This document shows positions 31,143-42,140 of a stretch of 64,000 bases of DNA, one piece after another. Location: positions 220,158 to 284,157 of the forward strand of contig LATX02000234.1 of assembly GCA_001466705.2 (NCBI GenBank). Reading direction: 5' to 3'. The position numbers were made by a program, and so were the translations under genes. Source of the DNA: Moniliophthora roreri (Eukaryota > Basidiomycota > Agaricomycetes > Agaricales > Marasmiaceae). The notes under the pieces were generated by a model. That model was not told the DNA's origin, made no database searches, and saw only the letters and a program-made list of their open reading frames with translations. The stretch's first letter is position 1. Every line of letters begins with the position of its first letter.

Positions 31143-32767
31143 ATGTCGTCTACTCCTCTTCTTCCTCAACTGCCTCAGAATCAGAGTCAGGCCACATTTG
31201 ATTCCTCGAGTTCCCCGCTGAAGTTGAACACTGGCAGATCGGCTTTTGCATCGGAAAACCCCATCAGAGATACTCGCCTTGTTCAAGTTGAAATCGACAC
31301 TCATAACAAGTGGTTTGGCCCAGTGTCACCCGCCAAATTTCTCGACAAGTTTCTGCCTAAGCCTTCAGGACTCCCTCGTCGTCCGAATTTCCAGTCCGAA
31401 AAATGGGGCAAGGTTCTCTCAGGTGCCAAGAAAGAAATCAATATGTACAACAAATTTGTGAGTACCGTGTTCTTGCGATAGCTATCTCAGTACTGACTTA
31501 TTGATTATCTCATAGACCGAGTTACTGGAGGACTATTGCACTAACCTCGAACTGAAGGTCACAGCCGAAGCCTCCGACGACATTAATTGGACCCATCAGA
31601 CTGGTCTGATAAAGGTCGATGTCAGTGTCTTTCCCAAGGATGTCCAACTCGAGCGTACGTTTGAAGTCGCCCAGCTTGAGACTTTCTTCGAGTTCAAGCT
31701 GGCAAACAGTTCCTCCGGATTCAACGATAACGTTTCCGAAGCATATCCCTTTGAGAAACAGGCCAAAAACTCCCAGGAGACACGTGCTCAGCTTGCCACC
31801 TACGCTGGCGCCATGCTTGCAACTCAATTCAGGACACATGCTTTCTGCGTCGAGGTTGCCGGTGACTATGCCAGGCTGATTCGATTCGATCGTGAAGGTG
31901 CCGTGGTTACCAGCGCTTTTCGTTATGCGAAGGAGAAGCATCTCGTCGACTTCTTGTGGCGTTTCAACCACTCTTNCCTGATTGACTGGGACTTTAGCAA
32001 GCCGGTCGTTGATCGCGAGACGCCACGACAACACGAAAGAACGGTGAGTAGAATATGTTTCTGCCCAGAGATTTAATGATTCATCTGTACCTTTGCAGGG
32101 AACATGGCAATTTATGTCCGCCGAGCTTCTATTGGGAAATGCAACCTGTCACAAACGGGCCGATGATCTCGAGTCTTTCTTCCATGTCCTATGCTGGGTA
32201 CTTTTAAAACATGGACCGCATAGCTTGACAGCGACGAGGGTAGTCGAACGCCTTAACCAGAATTACGACTATGTAATGATTAGCGAGGGTCGTAGCATAG
32301 GTGGTACCCACAAGGAGACATCTTTGTGTTCACGCCAGATCCGCAGAGCCGGCGGGTTTCAAGCTGGCCGTCTGAAGGATCTCCTCGTCGACTTTGAGGA
32401 CCTGGTAGCGGTACGCTACGACGACGCTCCGTCAAACGAGGACAGGGAACAGTACGATGAGATTGCGGCTTTGGCGAACTATGACGAGAAAAAGCTGAAT
32501 CGGCAGTCAGTCTGGAAATACGACAAATTCCTGGAACGCTTGGAAGATTGGGATTGGATTTACGAACGCTTCTGCGAAGCCACACGGGATTCTTCCCAAC
32601 TCAGCGATGCACGGATTGACCGTAAACAGCAACTTGAAGATGCTTATATCAAGTACATGATCACTGGAAGGACAGAGGGTGCTAGGAACACGCGCACTGG
32701 AAGCAAGAAGCGTGGTGCTGACGATCCTGATTCGAGGCCTGCTTCGAGCAAGAAGCATAGACGTTGA
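31143..32767 (+). CDS. FunK1-type fungal protein kinase (middle missing)
   Basis: Three exons: 31143-31457, 31516-32043 and 32099-32767 (stop TGA), with introns of 58 and 55 nt. The N-terminal region (IDTHNKWFGPVSPAKFLDKF, later LATYAGAMLATQFRTHAFCV) and the C-terminal part LIDWDFSKPV (metal-binding DxD in place of DFG), GTWQFMSAELL and ADDLESFFHVLCWVLLKHG are the hallmarks of FunK1 kinases, a family expanded in mushrooms. The N at 31976 lies between WRFNHS and LIDWDFS: most of the kinase core, including the glycine-rich loop, VAIK-type lysine and catalytic loop, is absent, yet the frame is kept. The C-terminus is basic (KKRGADDPDSRPASSKKHRR) and may be a nuclear signal. Whether the gap is real or a collapsed assembly cannot be told. 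Confidence 0.85.
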
Positions 32768-33639
32768 GAGGACAACTCAGTCCGTTTACGACTTTTACGA
32801 ACTTTTCTTCATGCCTTCATCATGAACAGAGTTGGATTAGCTTTTATTTATGTATCGAATCTCTTTGTGTATAGTAGTAGGCATATACAAGTAACAAGTC
32901 TTGAACTTCTCTTCAGGAATCATGATATGTATTAACAGCTTCAGGTCATTATCAGTCTGCGGCCTTCTACATGTTATCAACGCTTACGCAGTAGGATCCC
33001 AAGGTGACCACCGGAAACCCCGAGGTATCGCCTGTCCGAACGTCGGTAACATTATATCCAAGAGCGATGACCAGCTACTCAACGGGAGCTGCAGCTCTGG
33101 ACCGAATGCTCTGTGTCTAGTCACAGCGTCCCTTCGCATTTATCTCTTCAAACTGTCCTCTTCATACAACACCTTTGGCGAGGTGAATGCTTTCGACGTC
33201 CTAGCTGCGACCAACATGGCTGATGGTCTCTGAAAATGAACGGTAATTAATTTAGCACCGGTAGTCGCCGGAAAAACGGTCAGCTTTGCCTTTTGAAAGC
33301 AGAGAATAACTTAGTAGCAAGGCAAATGCTTTAATTGTGAATCTCATTTTGCTTAGACTACCGTAGTATTGCTTAGCTTGCGGTACTTTTGCTGGGGGCG
33401 GCTTGATTTCTGCACATACTGACTACCGTACATGACCAATTGATGAGCGTTACTTCGCTGGATGAAGAGTCGTTGGTAGCTGGGCGTATATGAGCTGTGT
33501 TGTTGGCTGTAGTCTCCTAGCGTCGATTCGCCAAGAGGAGAGTACTCGGTGCGTACAAGCTGAGACGGTCAGAGAGGGTGCTGAGTTTTAACTTTCTGCT
33601 GCGCATGACCAATGATTGGTAACTCGGTGTACATCAGTG
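32768..33639. other. no recognised gene; FunK1 3' side
   Basis: A plus-strand frame at 32901-33233 (110 codons) has no recognisable domain and is poorly supported. The rest shows no coding signal. Confidence 0.35.
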
Positions 33640-33960
33640 AAATGGACACCTAAATATATTGGAATAAAATGAGTGAAATATGTTATAATGGCCAAAATAC
33701 ATTATAATCATTATGGTGTATTTTAATGTAATATAATTTCTCAGTGCTTCATAACCTCACATATAGCCAGTTTTTTGAGGGTTATGACTGCCTATAGCCT
33801 GACAAAACCAATGTAACCCAATATAACCACTACAATCCTATGTAACTGGTTCTAAAGGTTGTATCAGGTTACAGTGGTTATATCAAGTTCCAATAGGTTA
33901 CAATGAGTTCTATAAGGTCACACTATGTTCTCTAAGGTGATAGACTAGGAACACACCCTT
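33640..33960. repeat. AT-rich arm-like repeat related to the TIR element at 62100
   Basis: Contains ATTATAAT, GGTTACA and CCAAAATACATTATAA words like those in the arms of 62100-62961, but no terminal inverted repeats. Probably a fragment of a related element. Confidence 0.4.
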
Positions 33961-34329
33961 TTGCTGCCAGTACAGCACTCAAGTGTGAAGTTTACTTGTA
34001 ATAATAATAAATCCTGAATAAATCAGCATATGAAGACAATAGAGACACAGAAATAAAGTCAGCAAAGTTATTCTATCATTTATAGACTCAATGATATTTC
34101 TTTTTCAGAGTTCATTTGATTTTTTTACTATCTGAATATGAAGGAACAGGATTTTTTGTGACTGGATGTAAGTCAAATGAGCGCTTGCATTTGGGCACAC
34201 ATGATGTGTGTCACGTGTGTCAAGACCTGGTCAACTGGAGGTATTTATTTCCATAAAATTTTGAACTCTGACTTTTCCTTCTTTCTTTCATACCACCACC
34301 ATCTCTCCCTGTCCTCTCCATCTTACCAT

Positions 34330-34760
34330 CACCTCTTGTTGTTGCTGTCACTTCCTCTCGTTGCTGTCACCTCTTGTCATCACTGTCACTTCCTCTTGTC
34401 ACTATCACTTCCTCTTGTCACTGTCACTTCCTCTTGTCACTGTCACTTCCTCTTGTCACTGTCACTTCCTCTTGTCACTGTCACTTCCTCTCATCACCAT
34501 CACTTCCTCTCATCACCATCACTTCCTCTCATCGCTGTCACTTCCTCTCATCGCTGTCACCTCCTCTCATCGCTGTCACCTCCTCTCATCGCTGTCACCT
34601 CCTCTCATCGCTGTCACCTCCTCTCACCACTGTCACCTCCTCTCATTGCTGTCACCTCCTCTCATTGCTGTCACCTCCTCTCATTGCCATCACTTCCCCT
34701 CGTCATCATCACCATTGCTCTCACCTTCTCATTGTCACTGCTGTCAAACTCTCCCTCTCA
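34330..34760. repeat. 18-base minisatellite
   Basis: More than 20 units of about CACTTCCTCTTGTCACTGT, drifting to CACCTCCTCTCATCGCTGT. All three plus-strand frames are open through it because the unit is a multiple of three without stops. A diverged cousin occurs on the other strand near 36550-36680. Confidence 0.85.
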
Positions 34761-36910
34761 TTGTTGCTATCACTTCCTCCCTCTATCACTCTCACCCTCT
34801 CATCACTTGCTGAGGAGCTCGACATTGAAGAACTCTATAGCCCATGTGCATAAATTGCTCACATCATTATCATACTGATTTATACTGACCTGGCATCTCT
34901 AGGTCACCCAATCGTGTTGAACCTTTCCAACTCTCATAGGCTTCAACCCTTATAACCTCCAGTGAGGATATGTCCCAATCATTGTATCCCTCATCTAATC
35001 CACACATATAGGCATGAGATCTGGCCCTTTCATGTTCTTGCTGGTCAAATTGTGACAATGTAGGTGAGTTGTGTTATTGAATTGGCCTGCACCCAACTAA
35101 TTTCTGTTCAATAGCCCATCTTATATTGCTTCCATCCCAACCACAATGCATCTTAATTCATGTTCCTCAATTGTACTAGTAAGTCTTGAATCTCAATGGT
35201 TGCACATGCTTATCACTGATTTGTTACTCTCAGCCATGTGTGTCTTGTATGAGTTGGTTATACAGGTATAGCTTATATCATATCTACTACCTGATATCTA
35301 CTGCCTGTATCTATGTAGAGCCTTGAAATATATGTTCTGAATTTTTATTTATTCATGGGATTGATGTGTAGAGGCTACTGGTGCTCCCTGGGACTTGATA
35401 TAACTATGACAGCTGTATTTGATCTTTGTTGACTTGATGTGACCCTCTAGAACTTGATATAGCTACCTCAAGCTGAATGAAACCATCTGGGACTTGATGT
35501 AACCACCAGAACTCAATAAAGCCACTGAAACTTGATGTAACCTATGGAACCTGATGAAGCCAATTGAAACCTGGTGCCAACCTCAGTATATCAGCTCACA
35601 CAAGTTTACACCAAGTTTGCACAGGTTCACATCAAGTCTTACAGGGGTTGCAACCTACCCCCCCTGTGACAATGACCACCTGGGACCCATTACATCGACT
35701 TTTATTGGGTGATATTGACATACATGGGGTGATATCAGGTACCTTAGGGTCAGGTTGCCTGGTAAATTTTCCAGATGAAGAGTTGCCATAACTCTCTAAT
35801 CCCTGGTGCCTGTGGTGGCAGCATTGGCATACTTGAAACGTTGCAGAGCAAAGACTTAGACTATTTCTGGGTCGCTCAGAGATATACAGGAACTTAGAAT
35901 GGTATGGGGGAGGAATAATGAAGTTCACATTTTCACCTGCGAGTCAGAATCCCTGTTGGAACTTGGGGGCCACAGGTGGGTATATATTCTGTTGTTGATT
36001 TCTCACGGCAGATTTTTTCAACCTGAACCACCATGATCCAGATGTATTCTGGCCTCACTGTCTCATTGTTCTGATTCTCTTTTCTCCTGAACATATTTTT
36101 GTAAGCCCCAACTGCTGTTCTTACCTTCTTCATTGACTAATGATTTGATCGAACACAGTTGACCTAAGGAGATTAACAGAGACATAAGATGCAGTGGTTG
36201 GTAATGGGGCCTAGGTACGTTCTCGCAATATTTTCAGTCCTCAACGTGTTCTGAATATCTCTTGAAGGCTCATCTGCTGTATCTGAAGTATCCTGAGCAC
36301 TACACCCTCCATGCCACATTTCAACAAACACTTTGACTGACAGCTTTTCACCTTAAAAACTTATGTGGGCATCAGAAGATTCATGCTGGATCAATTCCCC
36401 AAAGCAGGGTTAGTAAATGTGTGTTTATTCTCCCTTAAACTGGAGTTCCCAATGCTCAGAAATAGTAATAGGTCCCAAGTGCAACCCTGGCATTCAATAT
36501 TGATCGGATGAGGCAGCAAAGAGCAGTGGAGTGCAGGGATGAGACAGCAGCAATCACAGAGAGTGATAACAGCGAGAAGGTGATGGGGATGTAGTAGCAA
36601 TGAGAAAGTGTTTAGTGGCGATGATCAGAGGGCAGTGACTGCAATGATGACAGGGCTGCATCGTGAGCACAATCGGTATCTGTCCATTTGTATAAATAAG
36701 TAAAAGCACCATATTCCAAGTAAAAGTGATGTTTCTCAGAAGAGACATAGGTGAAGAATAAGTAAAAGCTGCTTGGCAAGTAAAAACTTACTTTTTTTTC
36801 CTTATCAAGCTTTTTTTTTTCCTTAATAGGGAGTCCAATCTGGATGGACTGTTTTCCTGATGGAATGAATAGATAGATGCCAGATTACTAACATACCTGA
36901 CCAAGAGGCC
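34761..36910. other. repeat-rich, no gene
   Basis: Contains a loose repeat of ACTTGATGTAACC-type words (35390-35580), the diverged minisatellite near 36550 and poly-T runs near 36790-36830. No protein family is recognised on either strand. The left target duplication of element B (AAGAG, 36911-36915) closes it. Confidence 0.4.
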
Positions 36911-36915
36911 AAGAG

Positions 36916-37427
36916 TGTTGAAGCACAGTACCTGTACTATAAGTGACTAAACTAGATAAATTAGTTATTGTATTACTTGCATCTGTGATCAACTGTGCCA
37001 CATGTAAAACATGTTGCACAACTTCTTCAGAGCTTGCACTATAGTTATAAGAGTGCTCTCTCGTCTAGTAGAATAATTGTACTCTCATGTTTAACACATG
37101 CACAATACAGTAGAACTCATGTACTACATATGTATAGCTTCTCCTGCTTACTGACAATTGTATTGTGTCTCACTAAGACACATTGTTCTTGGATACTTTG
37201 TCTCACAAGTATTCAGTAGCTTACATCCATAGCTTACTAGGTTTCATCTATAGAACTTATCCCTTAGAGTAGTCTAAAAGCATGTATGTAGCTATATTCC
37301 TTAGTTCAATTTACATTGACTACTCTGCACATCACACCTCTATAACCCTCAAGGTTCTAGCAAGCTCTTGTACAAATGTGAGTTGAGTACATTCCACTGC
37401 ACTTTACGTCTCCATCTCCTCTCAACA
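36916..37427 (+). repeat. copia B 5' LTR
   Basis: TGTTGAAGCACAGTACC to CTCAACA, 512 bases, followed by the primer-binding site GGTTATAGGCCC (one transition from element A). A TCTAAAAG at the promoter position replaces TATAAAAG. Confidence 0.9.
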
Positions 37428-38544
37428 GGTTATAGGCCCTGCATCGACAAACATGTTAATGGACCCTCATTCTCATTGGTTAATGTTGAATGGGACCATT
37501 ACTCTTGTCAAGTGCTCGTAACCTGAGATCTTGCAAGAGGTACCTGTGTAGTTGATGCCTTAACTGGCAATAGACCACAATCACAGGTTCTAGATGGTCT
37601 TTGATTTGCTATGGAGGGTATGGTCAAGTTTCCTTCCTTTTTAGTAGACTTTAAGCCCAGTAAAGCAGCTTCTAACATATATACAAAAATTCATTCCCCT
37701 GTATTCAGAATTACCTGGATATCAGGCGGAACCAACTGTTGGCCTTATTTCCTTCATTGGAACATGAGTTAGCTCATTCAGCAATAAACTGGTAACATGT
37801 TGGATCTAGAAAAGACCCACTTTTATTCATTTTACACTACTTTTGAATTGGAACACTTTAACTGTGTGCTGTAGTTATCTTGAAGAAGTCTTGAACTCCA
37901 TAGGGTCAGACTATATCAGCTATTGAGTCTTTGTACAGGACTGTAGCTCTTGTGTTTGTGCTTTGTGCACCGTGTTCTTTGTGTTTTGTGTGTGTGTTTG
38001 TGATATAAACCCTTTTAAAACTATATATACTCCTCTGGAGGTGAACACCTTGAAGTAGATTACTTCAATAAAAGAGAATCAACCTAGCTAAGAGTTTAGT
38101 TGGCATTCTAAGTGTGGCAACTCTGATCACGCCGATCCACACTTGCACAACAACCTGAGTTAGACTTTTGGAGATTATCTTTTGGGTAGTTTTCCACTAG
38201 TCTTATCTTAGACAAATTATTGTTCATATAATTTCATACCTTTTTGTAAATAATGCCCCCTGATTGCCCATAAGTCCCTTAAATGTCTTCTTAAGGATTT
38301 GATGGATCAGATGGATCAGGATCCTTAAAATCAAACCTTATTTAGACTTTCAATTGCAATCAGATCTTGTATATACTATTTACAGCTATGTCAGTCTGGG
38401 TGATGAGACCGGATGACATGAAGGGAACACTGTTGACCAAACATATGAGGATTCATTAGCATTCTTGTCGATAAAGGCTCCATATATCTAAAAAGTCAAA
38501 CTAGCACTTACACCCTCCTTTCCTATAGCCTTTTATCAATAAAA
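37428..38544 (+). other. copia B leader with inserted deleted LTR
   Basis: The leader matches that of element A up to GCAATAAAC at about 37790 and again from about 38235. Between them, 37798-38218 is an internally deleted copy, in the opposite orientation, of the solo LTR at 58630-60337 (shared blocks: TCTAGAAA, TACTTTTGAAT, ACCTTGAAGTAGAT, TTGGGTAGTTTTCCACTAG). The middle of the leader found in A is missing. Confidence 0.7.
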
Positions 38545-39976
38545 ATGTCTAACTCTCCAATTGATTTTCCTACTTTCAACCTCACAGATAACACTGTTTG
38601 CATTAGGAACGCTAGTGGTGGAGTTGGCATCCCTGTCTACCCCTATCAACCTTTTGAAATCATGCAACCTGTTCAGGTGTATGATCCTTCTATTGGCAAT
38701 ACATTGGGATCATCTGTTGTTCCTATCTTTAATGGTGATAATTTCAGGGAATGGAAATGTAATATCCTGGCATATCTCAATTTGGCCAGAGCTTCCTATG
38801 CTCTTACCAATACTATGCCTCAGCCAGTTGCTTCAGGTAATACCATGACTCTGGTTGACCCTGAATTAGTTAAAGAATGGCGAACTTTGAATGCTCAAGC
38901 ACTTGGTCTATTTCAGCTCAAATTGAGTCCCACTTTGCAGTAGATAATTAAAACCACCACCAAAGAAACATAGGACACTTTGAAAGCTGAATATGATGAG
39001 CCCAGTCTTCTGGAAGTTTTTAGTTACTTTCAAGGTCTCATTTCAGCACACACAGCTGAAGGCCAAAATCCCACTCATAGTGTCAATATTATCAGACAAT
39101 GTGTTGCAAAATTAGCAGAAAATAAGTTCACACTTTCTGCTAATTTCCAGGCTATGTTTCTTCATAACTCTCTTCCTTGTTCATATGAAGGAGCTAAAAC
39201 CCAAATGTTTGTTTCCTATCAGGGAGATGATTTTACCTTTGACAAAATTCTCCCCTTTGTCAATGCTGAATACAACAGATGGCATTTGAATGGAGTTGCC
39301 ACTTTTGCCACTTGGATTTCTGGTGTTCAGAGGTACACTGGAAAGAGCCTGAATTGGAATGGACAAAAGAAGTTCAGACCATGCAACCCCAATCAAAAAT
39401 CTGGAAATTAACAAAATCAGAATCCTGGGAACAAACAAAATAATAAAGAAAAACAGCCTGCACAATCACAGCAGCAACAACAACAATCTGATGGAAAGAA
39501 GAATAACAAGAAGAAGTCAAATAAGAAAGGCAAAGGAAAAAAGCCAAATGGAGCTATCTCAGTCATGATGGCTCAGATTACAGAATTACCTGAAGAGGAA
39601 GAAATCATAATTCCCAAACAGGAAGATAATTCCGATTTAGTTCCAAAAAAGTATGCAAATTATTTTTGCACCAGTCTAGATAAATCCTTACATGGAATAC
39701 TATTTACTAGATGTGTTCATAAACCTTGGTATGTTTGTGAACAGTGCTACAATATGCACACTTTCTCCTTTGCCAAACAGAAAATTGTAATAAAAGCAAT
39801 TCTTATACACCATCCCATCAACAATAGTGTATATGCTTTCTTACATGGTGATACTCCAATGAAATATGGTTGCTTTACCAACCTTACTCCACAAGACATA
39901 ACTCCAAACAAATTTCCTGAAAATCTACACCAGAAAGTCAATATTGGAGATGTCTTTCCTTCTGAAACATTGGAAC
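38545..39976 (+). pseudogene. copia B gag and first Cys module
   Basis: Starts MSNSPIDFPTFNLTDN, then FNGDNFREWKCNILAYLNLA and LKLSPTLQ-stop. Stops include TAG at 38941 (from TGG) and the TAG in KET-stop-DTLKAEY shared with element A. The Lys/Gln/Asn-rich tail is longer than in A. It is followed by a frame (39565-39976) with YFCTSLDKSL, RCVHKPWYVCEQCYNMHTF and VNIGDVFPSE: a further CxxCxxxH module lying before the spacer domain proper, in a part that element A lacks because of its N at 21270. Element C interrupts at GGAAC (39972-39976). Confidence 0.8.
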
Positions 39977-40596
39977 TGTTGAGATAATGTGAAGCCATCA
40001 CATGACCATCATGTGATCTTGAACACATATCCACATCCATAGATCTCAAGATCCTAGAAGCAGTTTGACTCAGTCCAAGTCAATTAGGAGAACAATAGAG
40101 AAGCTACACTTAGCACAATAAGATAGCTATTCTTAGATCCTATTGTCTTGTGCAGCAGACTGTCCAGGTGCAGAGCTTGCCTTATACAGAACTACCTATA
40201 TCTGGTAGATTCAGGCTGCGGCCACAGCAGCCTATTGTCTGAGTCATTCAGAACAATAAGATCTATACTTAGATACTTATTGTTCACCATAAGTAGATAT
40301 CCATTGTTCGATATATCTAGTAGGATTAGGCATCTACATAGGTAAACACTAGAATAGTATATAAGGACACCTGTATGAGGCTTAATCCTTAAGACCTCAA
40401 CCTCTTCCTGTACTCTTCGGTACACAGAGAATTTACTCTCTTATCTGCACATTGTCACAAGCAACTAGCAAGTCATATATAGAGATCACCCCATATAACA
40501 ATGTGAGTTGAAGACACATTTACCACTGCGCTGCTATGCTGCTGGCAACAACTAAGAGCTATGCTCGACATCCTCTTGCTCTATATCACTTCGACA
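39977..40596 (+). repeat. copia C 5' LTR
   Basis: TGTTGAGATAATGTGAAG to TCACTTCGACA. Differs from the 3' LTR by a few transitions. Confidence 0.92.
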
Positions 40597-41391
40597 GGTT
40601 ATGGGCCCCAAAGGCTTTAGCGTGTGGGATCGTTGTTCACAACAAGTCATCATTGCTACTCTAGCCAAAGGCTTATAACCCCTATAAGACTTTGCTGGAG
40701 GTTTACAATGTAGCTGATGCCTTAACTGGCAGTAAGGCCATGACTGTTGTTCTAGCAACTTGGATGTGAATTGATGGATGGGTAGAGGTAAACTTTTCTC
40801 TCTCCCCATTACCACTATTGTTGCCCTGAAAGTGGCATCTAATATTGTACTATACAAACACCTTTTTCTCGCCCATGGAGAATTACCTCCATGACATGCA
40901 GTTGTCAACTGTTGGCCTTATTTCCTTCACTGGAACATGGGTTAGCCCATCTTAGCAATAAACCAGTAGTCAACCCAGTGAGCTGGAGGGTCTCACAACT
41001 GGACACTGGCATCTAGATAAAATGACTTTGTTGCCTTCACCTATGGAAGGAGTCGTTTATATAATTATGTACACATTTAAAACGTAAAATAGTGCCCTCT
41101 GATTGCCCTAAGTCATTTAAATGTTTATTTAAAGACTTGTTGATTGATTTGATTAATCTTTAAGACAAGCTTTATTTAGACTTTCTCTTGGCAAATCAGA
41201 TCTTGTAAATAACATACAATACATAATGTCAGTCTGGGTGATGAGACCAGATGACAAGAAGAATCAACAACTGAGACATGACTATGATGAATAATATCCT
41301 ACATTCTATCCTTCAGAGATCATAATCGGAATCCATCCTCTGGCAAATGAATACTTGCTAATGATGCCCGTTTAGATCTTTCGATAACAGA
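40597..41391 (+). promoter_or_regulatory. copia C primer-binding site and leader
   Basis: GGTTATGGGCCC follows the LTR. Blocks of the leader match the leader of element A (GATGCCTTAACTGGCA, GGCCTTATTTCCTT, TGGAACATGGGTTAGC, GCAATAAACCAGTAGTCA), ending with a variant (CCAGTGAGCTGG, 40975) of the hairpin in A. Confidence 0.7.
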
Positions 41392-42140
41392 ATGTCTCAA
41401 CCTCGAACTCGTTCTCAGAATCAACCAATCAATGTTAACATTAGCAACCCTGTCCTTCTGGACTCAGGATCTAACATTCATGCCCACATTGAAGATTCTA
41501 TTAGGCTCCCTGTCTACACTAGTGGCAGGAGCACTGTTGCAATCATGAATGCTGGTGCTAGATCTGGAATGTCTAGTCTTTCCTCTGTTCCCATCTTTGA
41601 TGGAGAAAGAAACAAGTTCAAGGAATTCAAACGTCTTTTCTTAGGCTACTGCGAACTACAGAACATAGTAGAAGGTCTTACTCAGAAGAAACTTTCTGAG
41701 GAAGATAAAAAAGATAAAGACAAACTTGCCTCCTGGAACAAATATAATAACAAATGCATGGGTCTTTTCAAAATGAAATTAGGTCCACTTCTTCAACATT
41801 TCATCAAGGACACAGCTAAACTTACATGGGATGTGTTAATCGCTGAATATAATAAGTTCAACCTTGCTGAAATCTTCGAATGGTTTTCTGTCCTCACTGC
41901 TGTCTACATTGGTGAAGGACAGAATCCTACCAACACATACAACCTAATTCAGACCTGCCTTGTTAAGTTAAAGAAAGAACAGATTGAGATTGCTGATTGA
42001 ATGGCTTCAATGATTCTCATGAAGGCTCTCCCAGCCTCTTGGGATACCTTCAAGTCACAAGTCTTCGTTACTGTGGAGAAGAAAGAAGACTTTGCTATTT
42101 CCACTCTTTATTCCTCAATCCAACGAGAATGGAGCAGGAG
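41392..42140 (+). pseudogene. copia C gag
   Basis: Starts MSQPRTRSQNQPINVN. It reads FDGERNKFKEFKRLFLGYCE and LTWDVLIAEYNKFNLAEIFE (Trp kept where A and B have TAG), then VPIFDG-type motifs common to copia gag. A TGA at 41998-42000 interrupts it, after which the same frame reads ALPASWDTFKSQVFVTVEKK to about 42140. There a one-base slip within AGGAGGAA moves the reading to another frame that goes on at 42141. Gag makes the particle. Confidence 0.8.

Noticed and set aside
32901..33233. 110-codon frame after FunK1
   Set aside because: No domain, no supporting splice structure and odd composition; kept only as a mention.
34177..34878. 233-codon plus-strand frame, rich in Ser/Leu/His
   Set aside because: It is a translation of the 18-base minisatellite; two other frames are equally open.
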